From: Panaeolus papilionaceus
Lineage: Eukaryota; Basidiomycota; Agaricomycetes; Agaricales
Direction: 5' to 3'
Assembly: GCA_015501605.1 (NCBI GenBank)
Contig: JADNRZ010000032.1
Span: 310,001 to 374,000, forward strand
Length of the DNA: 64,000 bases
The notes beneath the pieces were generated by a model that did no database searches, was not told where the DNA came from, and saw nothing but the letters and a program-made list of their open reading frames with translations. The position numbers and the translations under genes are program-made. This document shows, piece after piece, positions 9,540 to 20,345 of the stretch (the stretch's first letter is position 1; each line of letters opens with the position of its first letter).

Positions 9540-11530
9540 TTAGTAGGGGGTTCCTTTTGTCTGTCTGCTCCTTCCAGCTCTTCCCCGCAAGGCTGCCGAT
9601 GTTGGCATTCTGTTACGAGAGGGAGACTGGGAGTATGTGGTCTGTCTCGATGAAGACGAGGGTGATGGGGGGTAGAGGGAGTCATGTGGTTGTCTATGGG
9701 AGGATGTGTGGGGGCGGTTGTTGTTATTGTGGGTCGTTTGGCGCAGTTTGGGGTCTGGGTGGTCTAGGACATGGGTGGGCCATCCAGGGATGGAGCGGAA
9801 GGGGCAGCGGAGGGTGATGTGGTCTTGGGCCTTGCAGCCATTACAGTTGTAGGCTGGGTGGACTGTAGCTCCACAGGTATGGTCGCCGTACTCAAGTTCA
9901 GAGAGCATCTCTACGAATTCCTCGTGTCTGGCTGGGAGGTTTGTGGGTGAGTTGATGTATATGGCAAAGACAGGGTTGCCGGGTTTTTTGTACCTGTTGG
10001 AGCCGGGGGCATTGTCCTCTGGCCCAGCTGTCATGAAGCCCCGGACTTCCAGGCTGTCGAGGATATCTGTGCACTCCTGGATGTGGTTCTTGTGGTCGTA
10101 ACCTTCGATGGCATCATGATTGTTTTTGATGAAAGTGCAGAAGTCTTTTCCGGCCTGGCTTACGATGCATTTCTGGACCATGTTTCCAACGTTTTCACAT
10201 CCTTCCTCGTCGACATCGGAGTTGTATTCCTTGATGCAGAATATGTGGCGCGTGATGGGCATTTTGGATGGGTAGTAGAACACAGCATTCTCCTCCGTTG
10301 CTCTTATCTTGACTTTGAGTAGGTGTTGCTTTTGTTTTTCGGAGAGGCCAGTGACGAAGAAGGGGTAGCAGGGGGAGTAGAGGGGGGAGCGTTCTAAGAG
10401 GGTGGGTTTGGGATCGGGTTGGCATACCTCGGGTTTCCTCTCCTCGGTTCTGACAATGTTGTCCATGGCAAGGAAATCCTTGATGATCTTGGTTGCATTG
10501 AAGTCGCTGGTTCGTTGTCGCTTGCCACCATATATCACCGCTACTACACCTGGGCCGGGGAGTGTCATCCAGCGGAGTTTTGTGCTGTTTGTCAGTTCTT
10601 CGTCGCGTGTCTTTTGACTTATGTTGACCTCTAGGAGGTGCTTGGGGATCTCGAGGAATGGGGACTGTTTGCCGAAGGTGCGGGATGAGGTTCCTCCATT
10701 TTTGGGGTGGTAGGTGGTGTGTTCGTCGAGCGGGAAGTAGTTTTCTGTGGTCTGTTTTGTGGTTATCAGCGTCTATGATTCCTGTTTTGTCTGGGGTGTG
10801 CTCTTACAGTTGCTATCTCCGTCTCTTGTTCTGGGTCTTCGTCTGATGGTTGTTCCTCTGGTTCTTCTTCTGTGGTTGGGCGATGGGGGGCTTTTCCTTT
10901 GTCCTTTGAGCTTGGTCCTTGTGGTGTGGGGGTGGGTGATCCTCGGTTGTCAGTGTTGCGGGCTCTTTTAGTTCGTCCGTTCGGGGTCTGGCCAAAGGGT
11001 GGGGTTCTGGGGCGGGGGTTGTGGCGGTATTGTTGGGTTTTTGGTGTTGGGTTGGAGTCAGAGTCAGAGTCTTCCCATACTGGGATTGCTCGTGGTCCGC
11101 GGAATTTTGGGTCTACCTCGTTGTGGTGGTAGTGTTCCTCGAGGGAGTATCCTCCACTGTTTGGGACGTGTTGCTGCGTGATGAAGACGTTCTCTTGGCT
11201 GTTATCAAGGATAGGGGCTGGGTCGATGTTCATTTGGTTTGTTTGTTGTTGCGGGGTGCTTGGGGGTTGGGGTTGTTGGGCGCTTGTCGGGTTATGGAGG
11301 TGGGTCGACTCCGTGTTTGGGCACTGGGGGTTTGGAGGAGGCGGCATGGGGGTATGTGTTGTTTCCGTTACTGGCTTTGGGGTGTCTCTGGCCTTGGGGG
11401 TCTTCCTGGTGCGCTCGTCTGGGGCTGTTGGTGCCGGTGCGGGTGGGTGGTGGTTGGTTGTTGTGCTGGTTGAGGTTGTTGGGTCGTTGGGTTCAGCTTG
11501 GTTGGTGGTGGGTCCGGGTTGTGAGGCCAT
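9540..11530 (-). pseudogene. LINE ORF1 (gag-like nucleic-acid-binding protein), split by one frameshift
   Basis: Reading starts at 11530 (MASQPG...) with a Pro/Thr/Gln-rich disordered first part of 254 codons, ending at a stop at 10766. The following frame is open from 10772 and contains the globular part down to 9540. The two frames overlap by only a few bases near 10766-10772, so a single indel would restore one long ORF. The second part carries a Cys/His knuckle (CGATVHPAYNCNGC...CPF) near its C-terminus and a Ser/Pro/Arg tail, as expected for an RNA-binding ORF1 protein. A programmed frameshift cannot be excluded, but no slippery motif was recognised. Confidence 0.75.
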
Positions 11531-12159
11531 GGTTGTGGTATGGTGTAGATGGTGTAGCAGGTTAGTTGGTGCGGGGGGGTTCTGTGTTTGTTGGTGGGGT
11601 TTTTATACTGGATTTCTTTTTCTCTCTCGTTCGATTTTTATTTCGTTATGTTTATTTCGGTTATCCTGTTGTGTTCTGGTTTTTACGCTACCTAGCTTGG
11701 TTTTACGTTTTACTGTGGTGTGTTGCTTAGTTATTTCCGCTTGCCAGGGTTTCGGGGTTCTCAGTGTTCGTGTTTTTTGTGTTCGTTGTGATCGTTGTTT
11801 GCCTGCTTAGTGGTTTTCTTACTTTTGTTCTTTCAGTTTTGTGGTAGGTATATGTATTGTATGGTCTAGGATGTGGTTATTTATGTGATCCTACTTTGTA
11901 CTTGGGGCGGTCGCTATCTTATTATGTCGCTTTTTGGTCAGCGTTCTCCATGTTTTGGGTCCTGGTTCTCGTGTTGTTTACATTGTTCTCGTGTTTTCCA
12001 GTTTTTTGGGTTCTATGGGGGGGTTGTTCTTCCCTACGGCTTTCGTAGTGCGTTGTTGCTCTACGAGTCTTGCTGTGCCGCACTTCTTGCCCAGCTGTAT
12101 GCGTGGGAAAAACCGACCGTGTTCGTGGTACGAGTTCAAGAAGCTCCCCAATATTGGGA
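11531..12159 (-). other. LINE 5' untranslated region / internal promoter region
   Basis: This stretch lies between the element's 5' end at 12159 and the ORF1 start. No ORF with domain evidence is present. LINE 5' UTRs normally carry the internal promoter, but no specific motif is claimed. Confidence 0.6.
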
Positions 12160-12170
12160 GAGTCGGTGTA
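12160..12170. repeat. Target-site duplication, LINE 5' side
   Basis: This is an exact copy of 3242-3252 (gagtcggtgta) and defines the 5' limit of the element at 12159. Confidence 0.88.
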
Positions 12171-12400
12171 TTAAGCGTTCAAACCTCTTCGCAACATCAA
12201 ACTATTCACTTTGGCCAAAATCACCGGATCAATGTGACCCTGGACACTTTGGTTGAATTAAAATTTTGACCACCATCACCAAAATCCAGTCCGTTACGTT
12301 GTCAGTACACATACTTGAACTTGTTGCTTCTGTTGCTATCAACTTGTCATTTCAGTCACTGTCTTTCCTGCATCACCCACTCCAGCATTCCCCACATTAA

Positions 12401-14419
12401 ATGGACGATCCTCAAAGCCAAATTACCCAGCTCCAGGATGCGAATCGCAGTCTCATTGCTGATAGGGACAGGTTCCAAAAGATGGCGTTATTATACCACG
12501 AAAACCTATTCCAGGAGCGACTGAAATACTTCACTGCAACTGAAGCGTCAGCGACGGGAAGGGAGGAACTTGACAAGCTCAGAGCGGAATGGGAGCAAGA
12601 GCGGGTGCGGGAAAGGGATGAATGGGAGAGGGCTAGAGTGAAGGAACGAGAGGAGTGGGAAAAGGCTTTGGAAGCAAAGACAGAGGAATTCGCAAAAAAG
12701 CTGGCGAAGCTGGAGGAAGAATGGAACGTGGAACGTGGAAAGGAGCAGCGTGAATGGGAGAGAAAGCTGGAACAGCTGAAACGGAGCTTGGAGGGACGTG
12801 TTTGTGAGGAACGTACCCAGAACCCCAACAATTTTTCTTCAAAGAGTGTCTCTATGGTGAGTACAATTTCATCCAAACTTTGTGTTCGTCTTGACTTCAA
12901 TGACGCGCTGGCAACAGGAGGCCGTTATGCCACATCCTATGGTGTTGACACCTCATCCAAACGCATCACCGTCCCCGGTCTTCCGCTTTGAATTTGAACA
13001 TGATGTATTCCGTGTATCGCACGATATGTCCGTGCCAAGCGAAGTCAAAACTGAAACCGAAATCGACGCGTCTTTCCTGACCATGGAGCCCAGTTCCCAT
13101 CAGTCGCGAGACCATAGCACGGAGCACAGCTCATCACCTCGCACTTTTATTCGCTCTGCTTATCTTGATGCTACTGCTTCTCCCACTCTTCTCTGCGTGA
13201 AGAAGAAAAAGGAACAGCCTAAAAGTCCCTTGTCCGCCTCCCGACGAGCAGAATACCTATCTGGCACCTCCCTTTTTGCAATTACACCGGATTACATACC
13301 CACCTCCTTCTCCCGGAACGTGCTCAATCGACTGTACGGTGCTAAAACGATGGGTTTTGAGTGGATATCAAAGGATACGAAGCACAAATTTATGACGCCT
13401 AAGTATGAATGGAATCCGGACATGCCTAGGGCGCCTGGTGAGCCTGGGTTGCTGCTTATCACATATGATAGTGTGGTGGAGGATAGTCCATGGACATTGT
13501 TCTATACGTTAGACACGACGAAGAATGTCAAGTGGGGGTATGCGGGGGAGTATGTGTGTAAGGAGGTGGGGAAGTTTATGATGGAGGAGTTTGAAGCGCA
13601 GGATGACAAGGTGAGTGAATTTACTACGTTCTTTGTATGGTTTGGCTTTGACATTTGCGGTTTTTAGGTCAAAAATACATGGGGGAAAAATGTCTCTGAA
13701 CGTCTGGCTGATGGACCGATGCTGAAGATGCGTGCGCGTATGACGTTACGTAAGTATCTCCGGCGTGAACCCACCGAAAATGAAGTCGATTGCGAGGCGA
13801 AGAAGATAACTAGGAAGGTATCGCCTCGCAAGCTTACGCCTCAGGACGTGATTGAATCGTTCATCAGTGGGGAGGAGGTACGTTATCTTCGCCTGTTTCC
13901 TTACTGATCTCCCTCGTTGATTCATAATTGCCATATGTTCTAACGTGCTTGTTTGGATTACAGCATATAAAAGTCATGAGCTTACAATGCGTCGATTACA
14001 ATCACTCGAAGGCTCGCGATTTCATGTCTGAGCAACAGAGATTAGACGAGGAAGAAGAGGCAAAAAGGGTCAGAAAGAAGGTCCGTATGGAGACGAAAGG
14101 TAAGGTAAACAGGAATACCACGAAGAAGCGGAGAAGGCTTTCCTCTGTGGAGGCTATCTCAGATCCCTCCACTGATGATGAAGTCGTCAACGAAACGGTC
14201 AGTCAGACGTCGAAGCCTCGACCAAAGCGACGTAACACAGGATTTGCGTTTCAGCCGACTGAGATGATAACGAATTCAGGGAAGGTCCATGGCCCACCTA
14301 GACAGGTAAAGGCCGAAGTGAAGTCGCCATTCTCAATGAGCCCTCTGACCACAGAGAGCTCTGAAAATGAAGATGACAACCTCAGAGACAGCGATGCGGA
14401 TTTTGATCGCGATAATTAG
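12401..14419 (+). CDS. Coiled-coil protein with DUF6697-like domain, copy A (604 aa, 4 exons)
   Basis: Predicted exons are 12401-12856, 12918-13610, 13668-13877 and 13964-14419, all joined in phase 0 with good GT..AG sites. Residues about 1-150 are a highly charged coiled coil (repeated EWE, REE and ERE patterns). A Ser/Pro/Thr linker follows. The conserved core begins near SASRRAEYLSGTSLF and contains WNPDMPRAPGEPGLL, WGYAGEY, NTWG, RARMTLRKYLRREPT and LTPQDVIESFISGEE. It ends with the HIKVMSLQCVDY block. This order matches the fungal DUF6697 family, whose function is unknown. The C-terminus is basic then acidic (KKRRR, SSENEDD), compatible with a nuclear protein. It is a tandem paralogue of 15040-17397 with the same intron positions in the domain. 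Confidence 0.85.
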
Positions 14420-15039
14420 CCTCGTGATTACGAGGTTGCACCTTTTTCACATTTTCTCTCGAAATATACTGCCTTATTTTTGCTTTACATTATTATTAGG
14501 ACACGACGGTCCCTTACCCTCCTCATCTTGTCTTGAGTTCTCTCTAGAAAGCAATCCCCTTTCCATTCTCGTATCGCGTCACACTACATAGAGTAGGACT
14601 TCTCATTCGTAGTCGATACCTTCGACCTTGTTAATTGATTCCCCCTTCGTTCCCACTAACTGCGCCCTGCCCCAACAATTATCTATCATATTATCCAAGT
14701 GTGTTGATTACCCCTATCCCTGTACAACCGGAATGAGGGCACTCTCTGTCCATCAGCGGCTCGCATAACTAATAAATATCTGCCTGCCAAACTGTATTCG
14801 GGTAATGCCGAACCATCAGCGGATCACTAACCTTGTCCCCCGTTCTTGATTGGTCGACATTGTCGCCCAGCAACCACCGCATCTTATTTCTCCTTCCCAA
14901 CTGCTTTCTGATCCCACTCGCGAGTAACGTTACCCTGCCATTCATTTTTGGGAATAAAACACATTCTTTACTCAACGTTGCGCATTGACCACTGCAAGGT
15001 TCCTCCTTCTCGTTCTCTGATCTTGTTTCAGCTTCCGTG
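14420..15039. other. Intergenic between the two DUF6697-like genes
   Basis: No ORF with support was found. The segment should hold the terminator of copy A and the promoter of copy B. A stretch near 14815 (catcagcggatcactaac) resembles sequence upstream of the truncated copy at 18110, consistent with shared ancestry of the promoters. Confidence 0.5.
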
Positions 15040-17397
15040 ATGGAGGCTCTCAAGAACCAAGTCGCGCAACTCTCCGAGCAAAACCGTCTTCTAACGGCTG
15101 AAAGGGACAGACTGAAGAAGCTCGCTTCCCTATATCAAACCGAAGCTTTTGAAGAGAAGCTTAAGACACTGACTACGAGCGAGGATCATGCTACAACTCG
15201 AGAAGAACAACGCCGCAGGGACCGCGATGAGTGGGAGCGGGAGAGACTGAAGGAACGGAGCGAGCTGGAATTAATGTGGGCGAAGGAACGAGGAGAGTCA
15301 GAGAAGGCGAGAGCGAAAGAGCGAGAAGAATCTCAAAGGTTGCTGAACATGCAAGTGGAAGAGTTGGAGAAGAAGATCGCATCGGTGCGGGCTGAGGGTA
15401 TGCAGAAATTAGCTGAGGAGAGACAGATCTGGGAGAAAGCACGCGTCAACGACAGGGACTACTGGGAGAAACAGGTTCGAGAGACGAACAAGGAGTGTCA
15501 GAAGAAGATTGGCGATGAGGAGACGAGATGGAGGGAGCATTTGGCAACGCAGAAGGAAACCTTGGAACGGGAACGTGAACAGGAACGTGCGGATTGGAAG
15601 AGTAGACTGGAGGGTTTGGAAGAACGTTGTCAGAGACTTGTATTGGTGCGTGCCCTGTTCATTCACGATCCGATTCTCAACACCTCCTCATACATGGCTT
15701 TTAGGAACTGCAAATTTCTCAGCGCCGTTCACCACAGCCCATTTTAGAGAATTATCATGCGAGCTCTGAGCGAAATACCATGCGCGACACCCTTGTTACC
15801 TCTCTGTTGACGCCCCATCATTCAGAGTCACTGTCTCCAGCTCCAGCCGTCCCTGATACGAAGCGTGAAATTGATACCCCTATGCCTTCACAGCCTCACA
15901 AATTGCGCAATGCCTCACCGGTACGTCGCACTCTTCTTCATTCCCACTGCGATTACTCAATACATTTCTTGAATCATGTAGGAAATTATCGATCTATCTT
16001 GCGACTCGCCTCCTCCAGACGTCAAACTAGAAATGGATCTGTTACCTTTTGGGGAGCCTATATCAGCACCAGAGGAAGCACCAATCCCATCGCCTGAATC
16101 CAGGCCCACTAGTCCTTCTCAGGACGTAGATATGCAGGACGCAGTTGGCGTACCCACCGTCGCCCCATCCCGTGGATCTCCTGCGTCGTCTATTCGTCCC
16201 CCCGTCAAGAAATCTACAAAGATTGATGGTATTGCGTTGTCTCACTCTCGACGAACTGAATACCTCATTGGGACCTCCCTTTTCACCATTACACCCGACT
16301 ACTTCCCCGTTTCAATATCCCGCTGCATACTTAACCGTCTGTATGGAGCCAAAACAGTCGGACTGGAGTGGATCTCCTCCAATGAACAGCATCGTATCAT
16401 GACGCCATCGTATAACTGGAACCCAGATATGCCGCGGGCACCTGGTGAACCTGGGTTATTGCTCATTACATATGACTCGGTTGTGAGGAACAGCCCGTGG
16501 ACGTTGTTTTACAAGTTGGACACAGGGAAGAACGTGAGATGGGGATATGCGGGTGAGTACGAGTGCAAGGAGGTTGGGAAGTTCATGAAGGAGGACTTTG
16601 CAGCGTTGAGTGATAAGGTGCGTACTTTGTCTTTTCAGAGTCGTTTTTTTATGCTGAATTATATTACTGACGTCCTCATGTACCGCTAGGTGAAAAACAC
16701 ATGGGGGAACAATGTGTGCGAGAGAAAGGGTGCCGGGGCGATGCTCGACATGCGTGCGCGAATGACACTACGGAAACTTCACAAGCGAGAACCGACCCGT
16801 TTTGAAGTTCAAGCCGAAACGACAAATATAAAGCGGGGGAAAACCTCATATGATCTGACGCCTCAAGATGTAATCGACTCCTTTGTTAGTGGAGAGGAGG
16901 TACGTTGCATTTATCCTTCTTCTCACCTGCGTAATCGCAGGAACTTGGCCATATCTGCTAACGCGCTTTCCACACAGCATATCAAGGTGATGAGTATGCA
17001 GTGTGTCGATTATGTTCACTCAAGGGCGAAAGAGTTGATGGAGGAGCAGAAGATATACGAAAAGGAGGAGGAGAGAAAAAAGCTGGTGAAGGACTTCGGA
17101 AAATTGATGAAGACTTTTGGCGTCCAGCCTAGAAAGCGCGCGAGGGATTCCCCAGAAGTTTCTCGGGAAACCACCAACGTCGTCACGGGTGACGGAGCGG
17201 ATTCTACGGCTACTCCGTTGAAGCGACGCAAGACCGTCGCTGACTCGCAACATAATGCCGATGCATCAACGTCAGCATCGAGTCGCTCTCCTCGTGTCGA
17301 ACCCCAAGCCGGTAAATCGAAGGCAGGTTCTGAAGGAGCAGATAGATTGGAATGCGAAGATGACCCCAACGACACTGACTTCTATTGTGATGATTGA
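15040..17397 (+). CDS. Coiled-coil protein with DUF6697-like domain, copy B (695 aa, 5 exons)
   Basis: Predicted exons are 15040-15645, 15705-15920, 15982-16617, 16690-16899 and 16978-17397, all phase 0. The start is the ATG at 15040 (MEALKNQVAQLSEQN). About 200 residues of Glu/Arg/Lys-rich coiled coil come first, longer than in copy A, then a Pro/Ser linker. The DUF6697-like core has WNPDMPRAPGEPGLL, WGYAGEY, NTWGNNV, RARMTLRKLHKREPT, LTPQDVIDSFVSGEE and HIKVMSMQCVDY. The 78-bp last intron is open in frame, so an unspliced reading would look continuous, but its boundaries match those of copy A. The C-terminal tail has basic clusters (KRRKT) and ends acidic. The function is unknown. Confidence 0.85.
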
Positions 17398-17679
17398 CCT
17401 TGGTTTTCGACGTTGGATGTTCTACTCCACCTCTGTTATTTATCCATCATCTATCGCGTCTGTATGATTTGCTTTTGTCTTGATTGATTCTACGTCATTC
17501 CGGCAAGCATGGTTGCATAGGTCCCTCCATCTCTTCACCCTTATTTGGTGCAATACGGGGCCTTGTACGATCTTCAACCATCCATATTCGCCATTTCTTG
17601 TTATTTTAATCGATTTCTTATTTAAAAATTCTAGTGTACCATCGTGTAATCATAGACAGAATTTTACGTGTTCAATCCT

Positions 17680-18016
17680 GGAAGTCGATCCAGGTGGTGA
17701 CCTGATTAATCAAGAGTACGATCCCTATCGCCTGAGCTCGAGGACTAAACATCTCTTCCCAACGAGAAAGCTGACGAAAAATTCTCGCACAGGAATGGAG
17801 TGGCGATGGTGCCTCAACGATTCCTTCGTAATAACACAATTTTCACGGCTTTATGCCCTTTCCCTTCTGACTTCGACTCGGAAGAACCAGTTTTTGATTT
17901 CATATGTCTCGTTCTTTCGGTGATTTCAGAGCTGATCACACAAATTAAATATTAGGGTACAGGGTGCCAATGCATCAGCATCTTTCGATCTCGCTCTCCA
18001 GCCTATCTATACGTCT
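17680..18016 (+). repeat. Dispersed repeat, copy 2 (inverted relative to 1-345)
   Basis: This is homologous to the reverse complement of 1-345 at about 90 percent by eye. It lies in the 0.9-kb interval between copy B and the truncated copy C of the DUF6697-like genes. Nothing else is recognised in 17398-18293. Confidence 0.85.
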
Positions 18017-18293
18017 TCCAGTATATGCGTATACACCGATATTTAGCCAGAGTTGTTTTGGGCAGCTCAACACGGCTTTTAAAATTAAACCCAACTACGG
18101 ATCAGCGGATCACGAACACCGCATATGTTCTTTTTCAGCATAACATAGTTGGTTGTTTTTTACACTCCTCATTCATTAACTCACCCAGAATTTTCGTTTA
18201 CCTCCTGTCTTTCTTTGGGACTAAAACCAGTTTTCTCTCGTATCTTTTTGTCTTCGCGCTATAAGGCTTGGCATTTTCCTCCATCTTTCTGAC

Positions 18294-18656
18294 ATGGAGG
18301 ACGTCCAATCCCTAATCAACACGCTTCAGGAAGAAAACCGCGCTCTCATTGCTGAAAGAGATAGATTCAAAAAGCTTGCTTCCTTATATCAAGCTGAAGC
18401 CTTTGAAGAGAAGCTTAAATCCCTCACCACAAAGGAGGGTTATGACAAAGAAAGAGAAGAACAACGTCGCCGGGACCGCGAGGAGTGGGAGAAGGAGAAA
18501 GTGAAGGAAAGGGGTGAGTTGGAGAAGGCTTGGGCGAAGGAAAAAAGAAGGTTGGAGCAGGCGAGGGTGAAGGAGAAGGATGACGCCCAAAAACTGGTGG
18601 AAGAACTGGCGAAGCACAAGACCCCCCTTTGCATAAAGCCACTCATTTTATCCTGA
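18294..18656 (+). pseudogene. Truncated third copy (C) of the coiled-coil/DUF6697-like gene
   Basis: The ORF opens MEDVQSLINTLQEENRALIA and stays very similar to copies A and B through the coiled coil up to about residue 108 (VEELAK). It then runs into unrelated AT-rich sequence and stops at 18656. The whole DUF6697-like domain is missing, and no continuation was found downstream to 19.4 kb. Homology to copy B is lost at about 18617, next to the 9-bp string agacccccc. It is probably a 3'-truncated duplicate; a short coiled-coil product cannot be excluded. Confidence 0.8.
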
Positions 18657-19017
18657 TTATATCTTGCAGATATATAAAAAACCATCGAAATATCAACTGC
18701 GTTTTTATTGTGGAAATGTAAAGAATTTTTACAAAATAAAGATGATAAATTCACGCTGATGTCACATTGAATGCATATTGAAAGTCTTTCAGAATAATTT
18801 ACCCCTTTGTCTGGTGCATTTTTTCTGATTAAACCCTGGCGTAATGTTAAAGGTATAAAGAATATCAAACACGATGGAATCAACGTCACATCAGCATCGA
18901 ATTAGGATTCAGTGACAAAAGTCTTGATGATAATATTTGAAGTTTTCTTTAGAGTCAAGACGCTCACCTCATGCTGATGATATTCTAATGAGGTTTAAAA
19001 TATCAGAATTTAAATAC
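18628..19017. other. AT-rich block flanked by a 9-bp direct repeat, inside the truncated gene
   Basis: The 9-bp string agacccccc occurs at 18619-18627 and again at 19018-19026. The 390 bp between is visibly more AT-rich than its surroundings and holds no ORF with support. It could be a short inserted element with its target duplication. Convincing terminal inverted repeats were not seen, and removing the block does not restore similarity to copy B, so the call is tentative. Confidence 0.3.
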
Positions 19018-19439
19018 AGACCCCCCATCGACAGAATAAACCACAACAGTGAAGTTGATAAAGCTCGTTGCAGCAGGTAAGTATTAGGGGTCCTAACATA
19101 CGAACTAGCCTGTTCATCCATTTGTATTCTGGTTCAGGTTCAGCTTTGGTTCGACGTAACATCACGTGCTCTATCAGCTGGTTCAAGTTCAACTTGTTCA
19201 TTTCACACTCCAATATTTAACCGAGCTCTATGCAATGCAAAGGACATCAATCGCTTCATCCTCGCTTGTAAAGCCGTCTTCGTCGATGATCGTCGTGGCT
19301 TTCAACTTGAATCGGATAAGTTTAAGGTTCAGTTTGCTTTGTCTCTATGCGATGGCGCGACTGATACACCGCAGAAAATGAAGAAAGGAACTTGGAGAGT
19401 CGATACTTTCAAGACCTCGAGGATCATCTCAGTTTACGC

Positions 19440-20345
19440 CGATGGATGCGAGAATTTCAATGGGCAAGTCGGGTAGAGTTGACGCGCCATTTAAGGGGCA
19501 TTGACTGAAGTGCAGGGCAAACATTCGATTTCTTGATAGCTGTTCGGCGCTGGTTTCGGTCTGGAGGGCCCGGGCATATTTATCGAGCAAGGAAACGTTT
19601 CAAAGATCACCATTGGCGTCTGATAACTGTGTCATGGTCATAAAGTAAGTACACAGTTTCTCGTTGTTCTGCAAAATGATTGATCTTACCTGACAGCACA
19701 TTTCGGTAAACTTTTGTGGTCACCCGCTGACAACAGCTAGCATCCCTCATTGGGTTCCTTTTTCTGTGTTGGCACTTCTAAGCTGCCTTCCTGCCCACCA
19801 TAGGATCCTTGTTGGACCCCGTGTGCGATTGCAAGTTGCTCGCGCTCTTTGTGGCTGAGTTCGGCGTTTTCATGATCCGGTGCGCTCTCTGTATTGTTCT
19901 TGTCATATTTTCATAGTGATTTCTTCACTTCCTGGGACGCTGGGCGACATGGCATAGTAGGCAGCTCGCTCAGCTAAGAGCACTAGTACTGCAAGGCCAG
20001 TTCGTCCTGGACCTCGCGCGGTGCGATCTGCTCGCTGGACAAATGACGACAGGGACGAGGACAGTTTCCATTGAACAACAACGTCGATTCCAGGAATATC
20101 GCACCCCTGGAATCAGATTCGGTGAGTTATTGGGGGAATAGTGCGAAATTTCATGGTAACTTACCATTCCTGCTGCATCAGTGCAGACAAGCACACGAAT
20201 CCGCCGAGTTGAAACGTTCAAGAGCACGCGAACGATATTTGAGGGGATAGCCTGCACTGAACGGACGAACCAGGCCGAGATTGCACATCGGTTCTGGTAT
20301 AAGTTAGAGAAGATGCTGGATAATGTCACTTGGTTTTGAAATATT
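19440..20345 (-). pseudogene. RecQ-family DNA helicase remnant (C-terminal half), decayed
   Basis: On the minus strand, conceptual reading gives helicase motifs: LVRPFSAGYPLKYRSRALE, then RIRVLVCTDAAGM (motif V region). After a probable intron (20097-20156) comes CDIPGIDVVVQWKL and the motif VI block SSFVQRADRTARGPGRTGLA. Further down are a fragment with AIAHGVQQGSYGGQ and one with ILASIGV, matching the C-terminal region of Agaricomycete RecQ-like proteins. The gene is broken: an in-frame TAA interrupts the segment before LIPEPM, a frameshift separates ALERFNSA from RIRVLV, and stops interrupt the tail. The N-terminal ATPase motifs are not in the window. RecQ-like copies of this kind are often found near fungal chromosome ends. 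Confidence 0.8.

Larger units (their letters stand above)
3253..12159 (-). mobile_element. Non-LTR retrotransposon (LINE, Tad-like), 8.9 kb, nearly full length
   Basis: The element is read on the minus strand. It begins at 12159 with a roughly 630-bp 5' region. A gag-like ORF1 (11530-9540, one frameshift), a spacer of about 650 bp, a long intact ORF2 (8882-3387), a short 3' UTR and a tail of 22 A follow (seen as 22 T at 3253-3274). It is flanked by the 11-bp direct repeat gagtcggtgta, the hallmark of target-primed reverse transcription. ORF2 combines AP-like endonuclease, reverse transcriptase, an RNase H-like region and a C-terminal zinc motif, the order of the fungal Tad clade. The intact ORF2, exact target duplication and long tail point to a fairly recent insertion. 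No LTRs are present. Confidence 0.92.
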
